Source of the DNA: Aquicoccus sp. G2-2
GTDB lineage: Bacteria; Pseudomonadota; Alphaproteobacteria; Rhodobacterales; Rhodobacteraceae
Length of the DNA stretch: 64,000 bases
Assembly: GCF_034555965.1 (NCBI RefSeq)
Contig: NZ_JAYDCK010000003.1
Location: forward strand, 806,001-870,000
Direction: 5' to 3'
Part shown: piece by piece, positions 35,661-44,572 of the stretch
How the letters are laid out: the number at the start of each line of letters is the position of its first letter
Position numbering within the stretch: position 1 is the stretch's first letter
Notes under the pieces: generated by a model
The model's input: the letters and a program-made list of their open reading frames with translations, nothing else
The model's database searches: none
Told to the model about the DNA's origin: nothing
Program-made: the position numbers and the translations under genes

Positions 35661-36490
35661 TTGCGTTCGATCCTCAGCATACGGTCCAGCATGATTGCCA
35701 CCACCACGATGATCATCCCGCTCTCAAACCCGAGCGCGGTATTGACCGAATTAAGCGCGCGCACCACCGGCACGCCAAGCCCGTCTGCGCCGACCAATGC
35801 GGCGATCACCACCATCGACAGTGACAGCATGATCGTCTGGTTAAGCCCGGTCATGATTTGCGGCAGTGCGAACGGCAGCTCCACCTTCCACAAAAGCTGG
35901 CGCGGCGTCGCGCCAAAGGCTTGCCCCGCCTCGATCAACGTCTGCGGGGTGGACGTAATCCCCAGATGCGTCAGCCGGATCGGCGCGGGTAGGACGAAAA
36001 TCACCGTGGCAATCAGCCCCGGCACCATGCCGATGCCGAAAAACACGATGGCCGGGATAAGGTACACGAATGTCGGCAGCGTCTGCATCAGGTCAAGCAC
36101 CGGGCGCATCCACGCATAAAGCCGGGGCCGGTGCGCCACGCCAATGCCAATCGGCACGCCCACGCCCATGCACACCACGCAAGACGACAGCACCAGCGTG
36201 AGGCTCTCGGTGGTTTCCTCCCAATAGCCTTGATTGAGAATGAACAGGAACCCGAGCAATACCAAGAGCGGCATCTTCCAGCCGCGCTGCAACGCCCATG
36301 TCAGCGCCACGAACACCGCCACCACAGCCAGCGGCGGTGGGGACTGCAACGCCCAGAGGATCGCGTTGATCAGATGCTCCATTACCCATGAAAGCCAGTC
36401 GAAAAACGGCTGGCCCACATCCTGCAACCAGTCGAATACCCGCTTGGCGGTCTTGCCCACCGGGATTTTTTCATCCGTCAACCAGTTCAT
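35657..36490 (-). CDS. choW: Choline/betaine ABC transporter, permease
   Basis: A 277-residue ProW-type permease with about six or seven membrane segments. The coupling-loop region GQAFGATPRQLLWKVELPFALPQI is the usual EAA motif. The ATG at 36490 (MNWLTDEKIPVG) is the best start, although the frame is open further upstream. Its first base overlaps the stop of a small open frame upstream (ATGA). It is cotranscribed with choV and probably choX. Confidence 0.92.
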   Translation of the reverse strand: MNWLTDEKIPVGKTAKRVFDWLQDVGQPFFDWLSWVMEHLINAILWALQSPPPLAVVAVFVALTWALQRGWKMPLLVLLGFLFILNQGYWEETTESLTLVLSSCVVCMGVGVPIGIGVAHRPRLYAWMRPVLDLMQTLPTFVYLIPAIVFFGIGMVPGLIATVIFVLPAPIRLTHLGITSTPQTLIEAGQAFGATPRQLLWKVELPFALPQIMTGLNQTIMLSLSMVVIAALVGADGLGVPVVRALNSVNTALGFESGMIIVVVAIMLDRMLRIERK

Positions 36491-36837
36491 GCGCAACCCT
36501 TGTTGTAATCTGCAATGTCGTCTCGCTCGCGCAGGGCAGGGCGCGCAGCCCGCCGCACAGCCCCGCGCCGCCAGCCATCCCTCAAGCCACGCCAGCGGGG
36601 GCGCCCAGCCCCCGCCGTGCCGCGCCCACCCAGGGGCGGCCACGGCTCATGTCCCAAGCCAACCCCACGCTTGGCCATAATCGCCAATAAAGCCCGCCGC
36701 TTCCAAACCACACCGCGCCCCGCGAAGGGCGCGCGCCGCGCGCCGCGCCAGAGCCGCAGACCCAGCGCGCCAAGCCCGGCACCTGATATGCCGGGCCTGC
36801 TTTCAACAAGCGCGAGGATGCGGTCAGCCAAGGTCAA
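36487..36837 (-). CDS. Doubtful small ORF between choX and choW
   Basis: A 116-codon frame starts with TTG at 36837, six bases after the choX stop, and ends in a four-base ATGA overlap with choW. The beginning (MTLADRILALVESRPGISG) looks like a small helix-turn-helix N-terminus; the rest is Arg/Gly/Trp-rich and resembles translated GC-rich spacer. The tight fit on both ends argues for translation, the composition against. No family recognised. If it is not a gene, 36491-36843 is a 353-base spacer with no other feature I can see. Confidence 0.3.
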   Translation of the reverse strand: MTLADRILALVESRPGISGAGLGALGLRLWRGARRAPFAGRGVVWKRRALLAIMAKRGVGLGHEPWPPLGGRGTAGAGRPRWRGLRDGWRRGAVRRAARPALRERDDIADYNKGCA

Positions 36838-36843
36838 GCGCGC

Positions 36844-37773
36844 TCACATGCCAAGCGCTGCGTTCACCGCCGCAACGGCATCGCCGCCATCCTTGGTGGT
36901 CACGCCATTAAGCCATGCCTTGTAAGCATCGGGATTGGCCTTCAGCCACGCACTCGCCGCATCCGCCGGGGTTTCGCCATCGTCGAGAATGGCCCCCATG
37001 ATCTGGTTTTCCATCGCCAGCGTGAATTCGAGGTTTTCCAACAGCTTGCCGACATTCTTGCACTCATCCACATACCCGGCGCGGGTGTTGGTATAAACCG
37101 TCGCCCCGCCGAAGTTCGGCCCGAAATAATCGTCACCGCCGGTCAGATAGGTGAGGTCGAAATTGGCGTTCATCGGGTGCGGCTCCCAGCCAAGGAAAAC
37201 AATCGGGTCGCCCTTCTTGTCGGCCCGCGCCACCTGCGCCAGCATCCCCTGTTCCGAGCTTTCAACCACCTTGAAATCCTTCAGCCCAAACGCATCCTTC
37301 TTGATCATGTCCATGATCAGCCGGTTGCCGTCATTGCCCGGCTCAATGCCGTAAATCTTGCCATCCAGCGCATCCTTGTGCGTGGCGATATCGGCGAAAT
37401 CCTTGATCCCCAGATCGCTCGCCGCCTTGTTCACCGCCAGCGTGTATTTCGCACCCTCCAGATTGGCGCGCACCGTGTCCACCGTCTTGTCTTCGCGGTA
37501 GGGGGCAATGTCGGCCTCCATCGTCGGCATCCAGTTGCCAAGGAACACGTCCACATCGCCCTTCGACATGGCGGTATAGGTCACCGGCACCGACAAAAGC
37601 TTGATATCCGTGTCATAGCCCAGCGCGTCCAGCACAACCGTGGTGGCCGCCGTGGTCGAGGTGATATCGGTCCAGCCAACATCAGAGAACGTCACCTTGC
37701 CGCAATCGGCGGCAACGGCCATCTGGCCCAGCGCGCCCAGCGCGAGGGCGGCGATTGCTGTTTTCAATGTCAT
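36844..37773 (-). CDS. choX: Choline-binding periplasmic protein
   Basis: A 309-residue OpuAC-type substrate-binding protein. A Sec signal peptide (about residues 1-22, ending QMAVAAD) precedes the mature domain, which shows DVGWTDITSTTAATTVVLDALGY and FLGWEPHPMN, segments that carry binding-pocket aromatics in ChoX. It is first in the choXWV operon. It is divergent from betI with a palindromic operator candidate between them. Confidence 0.93.
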   Translation of the reverse strand: MTLKTAIAALALGALGQMAVAADCGKVTFSDVGWTDITSTTAATTVVLDALGYDTDIKLLSVPVTYTAMSKGDVDVFLGNWMPTMEADIAPYREDKTVDTVRANLEGAKYTLAVNKAASDLGIKDFADIATHKDALDGKIYGIEPGNDGNRLIMDMIKKDAFGLKDFKVVESSEQGMLAQVARADKKGDPIVFLGWEPHPMNANFDLTYLTGGDDYFGPNFGGATVYTNTRAGYVDECKNVGKLLENLEFTLAMENQIMGAILDDGETPADAASAWLKANPDAYKAWLNGVTTKDGGDAVAAVNAALGM

Positions 37774-37797
37774 TTTCCGGTCTCCCTGTTTTTCTTG

Positions 37798-37811
37798 ATT
37801 GACGAGTCAAT
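37798..37811. promoter_or_regulatory. Probable BetI operator between choX and betI
   Basis: ATTGAC-GA-GTCAAT is an inverted repeat with perfect 6-bp arms in the 83-base divergent gap between choX and betI. BetI-type TetR repressors bind TTGA..TCAA-type palindromes at choline genes and respond to choline. The site could control both directions. Assignment is by position and motif type. Confidence 0.6.
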
Positions 37812-37856
37812 AAAAACGCAACAGATTTGAAGCGCAAGTGATTTTCGGAGTGGGAC

Positions 37857-38441
37857 ATGCCCAAACTTGGAATGGAGCCTATACGACGCGAGGCGCTGGT
37901 GAAAGCCACATTGGCCGAGATCGGAAGCCACGGCACGCTCGACGTGACGGTGAGCCAGATCGCCCGCCGTGCGGGTATGTCCTCGGCGCTGGCGCATCAC
38001 TATTTCGGCTCCAAGGAACGGCTTTTCGTCGCCACAATGCGTTATACCATGGGGGTTTACGCCGCCGAAGTGCGCGGCGCCATGGCGATGGCCACAACCC
38101 CGCGCGCGCGGGTCGAGGCGATTATCCGCGCCTCGTTTTGCGAGCGCAACTTTCGCGCCGATACGGTGGCGGGCTGGCTCAATTTCTATGTGCTGGCGCA
38201 ACGCTCCGATGAAACGCGGCGGCTCTTGCATGTCTATCACCGCCGGCTGCACTCCAACCTTTGCCATGCGCTGCGCCCGTTGATCGGGGGCAAAGCTGAT
38301 TCGGCCGCCACCCGTATCGCCGCGCTGATCGACGGCGTTTACCTGCGTCAAAGCTTGGGGCGCGGCACGCCCGACCGGGCTGCGGCGGTGGGACAGGTTC
38401 TTGACTGCCTCACACTCGCCTTACAGGAGGTCTCCGAATGA
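37857..38441 (+). CDS. betI: TetR-family repressor BetI
   Basis: A 194-residue TetR regulator. The HTH lies at about residues 10-55 (VSQIARRAGMSSALAHHYFGSKERLF), and the choline-response domain includes WLNFYVLAQ. BetI represses choline oxidation genes until choline is bound. Its stop overlaps betC by four bases (ATGA). Confidence 0.93.
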   Translation: MPKLGMEPIRREALVKATLAEIGSHGTLDVTVSQIARRAGMSSALAHHYFGSKERLFVATMRYTMGVYAAEVRGAMAMATTPRARVEAIIRASFCERNFRADTVAGWLNFYVLAQRSDETRRLLHVYHRRLHSNLCHALRPLIGGKADSAATRIAALIDGVYLRQSLGRGTPDRAAAVGQVLDCLTLALQEVSE

Positions 38442-39946
38442 GCGCGCCCAACATCCTTGTCATCATGGTCGATCAACTGAACGGCACGCTCTTCCCCGAT
38501 GGCCCCGCCGATTGGCTCCATGCGCCCAACCTAAAGGCGCTTGCGCGCCGCTCCACCCGGTTCGCCAATGCCTATACCGCCTCGCCGCTCTGCGCGCCGG
38601 GGCGGGCGGCCTTCATGTCCGGCCAATTGCCGAGCCAAACCGGCGTTTACGATAACGCCGCCGAATTTGCCTCCTCCATCCCCACCTATGCGCATCACCT
38701 GCGCCGCGCGGGCTATCAGACCTGCCTCTCGGGCAAGATGCACTTCGTCGGCCCCGATCAATTGCACGGGTTCGAACACCGCCTGACCACCGATGTCTAT
38801 CCGCCCGATTTCGGCTGGACCCCGGATTACCGCAAACCCGGAGAGCGCATCGACTGGTGGTATCACAACCTCGGCTCCGTTACCGGCGCGGGCGTGGCCG
38901 AGATTACCAACCAGATGGAATATGACGACGAGGTGGCCTTCCACGCCACCCAGAAAATCTATGACCTCGCGCGCGGCGCGGATGCGCGGCCATGGTTGCT
39001 CACGGTCAGCTTCACCCACCCGCATGACCCTTATGTGGCGCGCCGTAAGTATTGGGATTTATATGAGGATTGCGAACACTTGCAGCCTGAAGTTAATGCA
39101 ATGCCTTACGAAGATCACGACCCGCATTCAAAGCGTATTTTCGATGCGAATGACTGGCGCAGCTTCGATATAACCCCCGATCACATCACCCGCGCCCGGC
39201 GCGCCTATTTCGCCAACATCTCTTATCTTGACGATAAAATCGGAGAGATCATGGCGGCGCTCAACGCCACCCGGCAGGAGGCCACCATCGTTTTCGTTTC
39301 CGATCACGGCGATATGCTGGGCGAACGCGGCCTCTGGTTCAAGATGTCGTTTTATGAAGGCTCCGCGCGCGTGCCGCTGATGATTTGTGCGCCCACCATG
39401 GCGCCGGGCCGGGTGCCCGAGCCGGTCTCAACCATCGACATTTGCCCGACGCTCTGCGCGCTTGCCGGGGTTTCGATGGCCGAGGTCATGCCATGGACCA
39501 GCGGCGAAAACCTCGTGCCGCTGGGGCAGGGGCAGACACGGCAAAGCCCGGTGGCGATGGAATACGCGGCAGAGGCGTCTTATTCCCCGCTCATCGCCCT
39601 GCGCGCGGGGCGGTTCAAATACACCAACTGCGCGCTCGACCCGGAACAGCTTTTCGATCTTGAGGCCGACCCGCATGAATTGCACGATCTGGCCGAAGAC
39701 CCCGCCCATGCCGCAACGCTCGAACAGTTCCGCGTCGCCGCCGCCGCGCGCTGGGATCTCGAAAGTTTCGACGCAGATGTGCGCCAAAGCCAAGCCCGCC
39801 GCTGGGTGGTTTACGAGGCGCTGCGCAACGGTGCCTATTTCCCGTGGGATTACCAGCCGCTGCAAAAAGCGTCCGAGCGCTACATGCGCAATCACATGGA
39901 CCTCAACACGCTGGAAGAACGCCAACGCTTCCCGAGGGGCGAATGA
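38438..39946 (+). CDS. betC: Choline-sulfatase
   Basis: A 502-residue type I sulfatase. The formylglycine signature CAPGR begins at Cys52 (SPLCAPGRAAFMSGQLPSQTG). Metal-binding residues lie in VDQL and in VSDHGDMLGERG. The choline-sulfatase C-terminal tail is present (YEALRNGAYFPWDYQPLQKASERYMRNH). It releases choline and sulfate from choline-O-sulfate, feeding BetA. Coupled to betI. Confidence 0.94.
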   Translation: MSAPNILVIMVDQLNGTLFPDGPADWLHAPNLKALARRSTRFANAYTASPLCAPGRAAFMSGQLPSQTGVYDNAAEFASSIPTYAHHLRRAGYQTCLSGKMHFVGPDQLHGFEHRLTTDVYPPDFGWTPDYRKPGERIDWWYHNLGSVTGAGVAEITNQMEYDDEVAFHATQKIYDLARGADARPWLLTVSFTHPHDPYVARRKYWDLYEDCEHLQPEVNAMPYEDHDPHSKRIFDANDWRSFDITPDHITRARRAYFANISYLDDKIGEIMAALNATRQEATIVFVSDHGDMLGERGLWFKMSFYEGSARVPLMICAPTMAPGRVPEPVSTIDICPTLCALAGVSMAEVMPWTSGENLVPLGQGQTRQSPVAMEYAAEASYSPLIALRAGRFKYTNCALDPEQLFDLEADPHELHDLAEDPAHAATLEQFRVAAAARWDLESFDADVRQSQARRWVVYEALRNGAYFPWDYQPLQKASERYMRNHMDLNTLEERQRFPRGE

Positions 39947-40137
39947 TGGACATCCTGCACCCGCTGGACGCCTTGGGCCTTGCGTTTAACGCGACGAGGG
40001 CCGCGCCCGAACCGAGGGGTGGGTGCGAAGCGCCCGCCCCGTGGGGGCGGTTCGGGCGCTGCCCGGCGTTGCCGCCGGGCGGGCCATCAAATTTCTCTAC
40101 TCACTCCAAAACCGGACCTTCCCCTGATGCAAGCTGA
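39943..40137 (+). CDS. Bridging small ORF carrying repeat R2 between betC and betA
   Basis: A 64-codon frame starts in an ATGA overlap with the betC stop and ends 11 bases inside betA. Its middle is the R2 repeat, translated as [18 protein letters not shown] then CPALPPGG. A matching arrangement, in the same repeat frame, exists between cysS and cimA. It has no recognisable domain and may only keep ribosomes moving across the spacer. Coding status is uncertain. Confidence 0.3.
   Translation: MMDILHPLDALGLAFNATRAAPEPRGGCEAPAPWGRFGRCPALPPGGPSNFSTHSKTGPSPDAS
40003..40080 (+). repeat. Structured GC repeat R2, copy 1
   Basis: Outer arms GCGCCCGAACC (40003-40013) and GGTTCGGGCGC (40049-40059) are perfectly complementary and enclose an inner CCGCCCC/GGGGCGG hairpin. 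A second hairpin follows, GCCCGGCG-TTGC-CGCCGGGC (40061-40080). The copy at 62878-62952 has the same plan with different but still complementary arm sequences. Confidence 0.7.
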
Positions 40138-41785
40138 TTACATCATCGTCGGCGCAGGCTCTGCCGGCTGCGCCATCGCCTACCGCTTGGCCGAAGCGGG
40201 CCGTTCCGTCATCGTGGTTGAGCATGGCGGCAGCGATGTCGGCCCGTTCATCCAGATGCCAGCCGCGCTCAGCTATCCGATGAACATGGCGCGCTATGAC
40301 TGGGGCTATGAGACCGAGCCGGAACCCGGCCTTGGCGGGCGCACCCTGATGGCCCCGCGCGGCAAGGTGCTGGGCGGGTCAAGCTCGATCAACGGCATGG
40401 TTTACGTGCGCGGCCACGCCCATGATTTCGACCACTGGGCCGAAAACGGCGCGGCGGGCTGGGCCTATGCCGATGTGCTACCCTATTATAAACGCATGGA
40501 AAACTGGCACGATGGCGGCCATGGCGGCGATGCCTCGTGGCGCGGCCATGATGGCCCGCTGCACATCACCCGCGGCCCGCGCAAGAACCCGCTCTATCAC
40601 GCCTTTGTCAAGGCCGGGGCCGAGGCGGGCTATGAACTGACCACCGACTACAACGGCGAAAAACAAGAAGGCTTCGGCGCGTTCGAACAGACCGTCTGGA
40701 AGGGCCGTCGCTGGTCCGCTGCCAACGCCTATCTGCGCCCGGCGCTCAAATCCGGCCATGTCCGCGTCGTGCGCGGCCTCGCCACTCGCGTGGTGATCGA
40801 ACAGGGGCGCGCCACCGGGGTGGAAATCACCGGCAAACAGGGGGCCGAGACCCTCCACGCGAAAGCCGAAGTGATCCTCGCCGCCTCCGCCTTCAATTCG
40901 CCCAAGCTTTTGATGCTCTCGGGCATCGGCCCCGCCGCGCATCTGCGCGACCACGGGATCGAGGTCGTGGCCGACCGCCCCGGTGTGGGCCAAAACCTGC
41001 AAGACCATCTTGAGGTTTACTTCCAGATGGCCGCCTCGCAACCGATCACGCTCTACAAACACTGGAACGTGTTTTCCAAGGCGCTGATCGGCGCGCAATG
41101 GCTGTTTACCAAAACCGGCCTCGGGGCGACCAACAATTTCGAAAGCTGCGCCTTCATCCGCAGCCGCGCTGGCATCGAATACCCGGATATCCAGTATCAC
41201 TTCCTACCCTTCGCCGTGCGCTACGATGGCCGCGCCGCCGCCGAAGGCCACGGCTTTCAGGCTCATGTCGGCCCGATGCGCTCGCCCTCGCGCGGGGCGG
41301 TCAGCCTGCGCGCGCCCGATCCCGCCGCGCCGCCGCGCATCCTCTTCAACTACATGAGCGATGAGCGGGACTGGCAGGATTTCCGCGCCGCCATCCGCCT
41401 CACGCGCGAGATTTTCGCCCAGCCCGCCTTCGCGCCCTATGTGAAGCACGAGATTCAGCCCGGCGTCGATGTGACCAGTGATGCCGCGATTGATGGCTTC
41501 ATCCGCGAACACGCCGAATCCGCCTATCACCCCTGCGGCACCTGCAAGATGGGAAGCACGAATGACCCGATGGCGGTGGTTGACCCCGAAACACGGGTGA
41601 TCGGGGTCGATGGCCTGCGCGTCGCTGACAGCTCGATCTTCCCGCGCATCACCAATGGCAACCTCAACGGCCCGTCGATCATGACCGGCGAAAAAGCCGC
41701 CGATCACATCCTTGGCCGCGCTCCCTTGCCGCCCGCCAATGATCGGCCGTGGGTTCACCCCGACTGGCAAACGGCGCAACGCTAA
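40127..41785 (+). CDS. betA: Choline dehydrogenase
   Basis: A 552-residue GMC oxidoreductase. The FAD motif GAGSAG is at residues 9-14, GMC signature regions are [19 protein letters not shown] and AGTPPNSPK-like [18 protein letters not shown], and the C-terminal catalytic-site segment is [12 protein letters not shown]. It oxidises choline to betaine aldehyde at the membrane. The ATG at 40127 is chosen because it opens the nucleotide-binding strand directly. No betB lies in the window; the gene is followed by a repeat-rich gap. Confidence 0.94.
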   Translation: MQADYIIVGAGSAGCAIAYRLAEAGRSVIVVEHGGSDVGPFIQMPAALSYPMNMARYDWGYETEPEPGLGGRTLMAPRGKVLGGSSSINGMVYVRGHAHDFDHWAENGAAGWAYADVLPYYKRMENWHDGGHGGDASWRGHDGPLHITRGPRKNPLYHAFVKAGAEAGYELTTDYNGEKQEGFGAFEQTVWKGRRWSAANAYLRPALKSGHVRVVRGLATRVVIEQGRATGVEITGKQGAETLHAKAEVILAASAFNSPKLLMLSGIGPAAHLRDHGIEVVADRPGVGQNLQDHLEVYFQMAASQPITLYKHWNVFSKALIGAQWLFTKTGLGATNNFESCAFIRSRAGIEYPDIQYHFLPFAVRYDGRAAAEGHGFQAHVGPMRSPSRGAVSLRAPDPAAPPRILFNYMSDERDWQDFRAAIRLTREIFAQPAFAPYVKHEIQPGVDVTSDAAIDGFIREHAESAYHPCGTCKMGSTNDPMAVVDPETRVIGVDGLRVADSSIFPRITNGNLNGPSIMTGEKAADHILGRAPLPPANDRPWVHPDWQTAQR

Positions 41786-42041
41786 CCACCGGGCGAGCGC
41801 CTGCCAGAGCCTAATGCAAAAACCCGTAGGCGCACGTCCGCCCGAATAGCGCGCGAAGCGCGCCGGGCGAGCGCCTGCCCGTCCGGCGGGCTGGCGCTTT
41901 GGAAAGGTGGGCGCGTCGGCCAAGTGATACGCGGACATGGCCGGGATAAAACGCGCCGCTCCGGCGTCGCTGCGCCATCCCACGGGCAGGCGCGCGCCCG
42001 GTGGTCGGCGTTTCGCCGCCGCCCCACGGTCCTGCGCGCGC
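41786..42041. other. 256-base GC-rich gap with direct repeats
   Basis: Between betA and the convergent hydrolase gene. A 17-base word, CCGGGCGAGCGCCTGCC, occurs twice (41789-41805 and 41863-41879). GCGCGCGAAGCGCGC makes a short hairpin just before the second. The segment GGCCGGGATAAAACGCGCC resembles GGCCGGGATAAAGTGC at about 14925 and GGATAAAGCGCGCC near 29107. No gene seen. Confidence 0.5.
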
Positions 42042-42854
42042 TCACTCCCCTCCAAACCGATCAATGAACCGCCACAGCCGGGGCAGCACATCGCTGCGCC
42101 AGAGGTCGGTATGATGCCCGCCCTTCACCGCGATGAACGCCCTGTCCGGCCCCGGTGCCGCATCAAACACCTGACGCCCCATCGCAATCGGGATCAATTC
42201 ATCATCACTGCCGTGGATCACCAGAAGCGGCGCTTTCAACCCCTTGATCCGGCGCAGGGAATTCCATTCGCTCTTCATTTGCGAAATCAACGGTTCCAGC
42301 TTCGGCTCGGCGTGCCGCGCGACCGCGCGAATATCGGTGAACGGCGCCTCCAGCACGACCGCCGCAGGCTGTACACCCGCCCGCTCAATCGCCGCCAGCG
42401 CCACCCCGGTGCCCAGGCTCTCGCCATAAATCACCACCGGCGCAGCCCCCGCATAATCGCCCACCCGCGCCAGAAGCCGCCCCGCGTCAAATGCGATATT
42501 GCGCTCGCTTGGCACCCCGGTTGAGCCGGACGAACCGCGATACCCGAGCGCCACCAGCCCAAACCCACGCGCCAGAAACTGATCAAACCGCCCCGCCCGC
42601 GCAGCAAGGTTCCCGGCATTGCCATGAAAATAAAGCACCACTGGCTTGCCCGCCCGCGCCCGCGCCACCCAAAGCACCAGCTTCTCACCACCGCTTTGGA
42701 ATATCTCCTCACGCGCCTGCACGCCGACCGCCTCCGGCGCCACCCGTGTTGCATCAAACGGATAAAGCGCCGCGCGCTCGATCCGAGCCAGCCCAAACAC
42801 CCCGCCAAACGCGACCACCGCAAGAAAGGCAACCGTCTTCAACATCTTACCCAC
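42042..42854 (-). CDS. Membrane-anchored alpha/beta hydrolase (BEM46/ABHD13-like)
   Basis: A 270-residue protein with an N-terminal hydrophobic anchor (about residues 6-23) and an alpha/beta hydrolase domain. The oxyanion segment is LYFHGNAGN, the nucleophile elbow GESLGTG, the acid in HGSDDELIP and the histidine in GGHHTDLW. Substrate unknown. Confidence 0.87.
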   Translation of the reverse strand: MGKMLKTVAFLAVVAFGGVFGLARIERAALYPFDATRVAPEAVGVQAREEIFQSGGEKLVLWVARARAGKPVVLYFHGNAGNLAARAGRFDQFLARGFGLVALGYRGSSGSTGVPSERNIAFDAGRLLARVGDYAGAAPVVIYGESLGTGVALAAIERAGVQPAAVVLEAPFTDIRAVARHAEPKLEPLISQMKSEWNSLRRIKGLKAPLLVIHGSDDELIPIAMGRQVFDAAPGPDRAFIAVKGGHHTDLWRSDVLPRLWRFIDRFGGE

Positions 42855-42937
42855 ACCACGTTGCCACCCCTGCGCGACCCGAATCGCAAGCGATCCGGCG
42901 GCTCTGAAACAATCCCGCGCAATCCACGACCCCCATC

Positions 42938-44335
42938 TCAGCCCACCTCATAGGGCAACACACCACGCGCATTCTCATCAATATGCAACCGCCGCTCCAA
43001 TGGCGGGACAGAGCGTTGATGGCATTGCACCCGCTCGCAAATCCGGCACGAAATCCCGATCGGCTCGAAACTCTGCGGCGTGTTCAGGGTCAGCCCGTCC
43101 GCATAGACAATCTCCTCAGCATGGGCGACCTCACAGCCAAGTGCGATGGCAAACCGCCGCACCGGAGCCCCGTAAGAGCCGCCGGGTTTGGACACGTCCC
43201 GCGCAATCGAGATATAGCGCACCCCGTCCGGCGTTTCCGCCAGTTGCCGCAGGAATCGCCCCGGTGTCTCAAACGCGCGGTGCACATTCCAAAGCGGGCA
43301 GGCACCGCCAAAGCGCGCGAATTGCAACCGCGTGGCGGAATGGCGCTTGGTGATCGTGCCCGCCTGATCGACCCGCACGAAAAAGAACGGAATCCCCTTC
43401 GCAGCAGGGCGTTGCAACGTGGAAAGCCGGTGTGCCACCTGCTCGATCGAAGCTCCGAACCGCTGCGCCAACTGCTCCAGATCATGCCGGGTGCGCTGCG
43501 CGGCAGCCAGAAACGCACCATAAGGCATCAACGCGGCTCCGGCGAAGTAATTGGCCAACCCGATCTTGGCGATGGCACGCGCCTCGTTTGATTGAAACCG
43601 GGCCAAATCAAGCGTCGCCTCAAGCAACTTTTCCTGTTTGATCAGGGCCAGTTGCAACAAAAGCTGAAACTGCCGCGTTTCCGGGCTGGTGCGCGCCGAC
43701 AGGGTAAGCAGCCGCGCCTTCGGGTCATAATGGCGCAGCGCCGCCACATCGGCTTCCAACACCGCGATACCGTCTTGCTCCAATATCTGCTTGGCGTGTT
43801 CCACCACCGCACCATGCCCCGCGCCCTCGGCAAAATGCTCTGCCGCGCGGTCCACTGCGTCGATGTAGTTGTCGCAGTAATGGAAGAAGTCGCGCACCTC
43901 GTCCCATGGGCTTGGCCGCGCCCGCGCATCCTCGCGCCCCAGCGCCTCATCAAGGCTGGCCAGCCGCTCATGGGTCTCACGATACGCCCGGTGCAATTCC
44001 AGAAACGCCCGCGCCAGCCCCGGCGCGTTCGAAGCGGTCAGCCGCAGATCGGCCAGCGGCGGCGGGTCGTCGGCAAACACCGGGTCAGCCATCGCTTCGC
44101 GCATGTCCGAAACCAGCCGCTCACTGTCGCCGGCACTCAACTCGGTCACATCGAACCCGAACTCCTGCGCCAGCGCCAGCACCACCGTGGTTGAAACCGG
44201 CCGCTTGTTGTTCTCCATCTGGTTCAGATAGGGCAGGGAGACGCCAAGCTTGGCGGCAAAATCCTTCTGGGTGAGACCCAGCTTGCGGCGGGTCTCGCGC
44301 AGCTTGGCACCGGCATAGATTTTCGGGTTGGCCAT
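42938..44335 (-). CDS. pccR: ScfR-family regulator of propionyl-CoA metabolism (PccR-like)
   Basis: A 465-residue regulator with an N-terminal XRE-type HTH (about residues 8-62, LGLTQKDFAAKLGVSLPYLNQMENNKRPVS in two parts: LTQKDFAAKLGVS and YLNQMENNKRPVS) and the IrrE-like/DUF2083 body typical of ScfR. The C-terminal region has a cysteine-rich segment (GISCRICERVQCHQR). In Rhodobacter sphaeroides such a protein, PccR, controls pccB and mcm through TTTGCAAA repeats. Here TTTGCAAA boxes lie at this gene, at pccB and before pccA. The ATG at 44335 fits the MANPKIYAGAKL start. Confidence 0.9.
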   Translation of the reverse strand: MANPKIYAGAKLRETRRKLGLTQKDFAAKLGVSLPYLNQMENNKRPVSTTVVLALAQEFGFDVTELSAGDSERLVSDMREAMADPVFADDPPPLADLRLTASNAPGLARAFLELHRAYRETHERLASLDEALGREDARARPSPWDEVRDFFHYCDNYIDAVDRAAEHFAEGAGHGAVVEHAKQILEQDGIAVLEADVAALRHYDPKARLLTLSARTSPETRQFQLLLQLALIKQEKLLEATLDLARFQSNEARAIAKIGLANYFAGAALMPYGAFLAAAQRTRHDLEQLAQRFGASIEQVAHRLSTLQRPAAKGIPFFFVRVDQAGTITKRHSATRLQFARFGGACPLWNVHRAFETPGRFLRQLAETPDGVRYISIARDVSKPGGSYGAPVRRFAIALGCEVAHAEEIVYADGLTLNTPQSFEPIGISCRICERVQCHQRSVPPLERRLHIDENARGVLPYEVG

Positions 44336-44378
44336 GTCGCGGCTCCACTCAGTCAGGGGCAAATCAGGGCAAGATGAT

Positions 44379-44416
44379 TTTGCAAACTTGATATTGTAAA
44401 ATGTTTAATTTGCAAA
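44379..44416. promoter_or_regulatory. TTTGCAAA boxes upstream of pccR (autoregulation)
   Basis: Two exact TTTGCAAA boxes at 44379-44386 and 44409-44416, centres 30 bases apart, with a degenerate ATTGTAAA between them at 44393-44400. They lie 44-81 bases upstream of the pccR start in an AT-rich patch. This is the recognition word reported for PccR. Confidence 0.72.
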
Positions 44417-44572
44417 GCGCACCGCGCGGGCGGTTCATGATTGCCCGCATCCAAATAGCCGCGCAATCCCGCCATACGCATCGCAGACAGGTCGCCAGCC
44501 GGGGTGCAGACAGGCCGTTTTCGCCCCGATTCGAAGTCTAAACCCAAGCGCCGCCTGGCGGCCCGCCAACTC

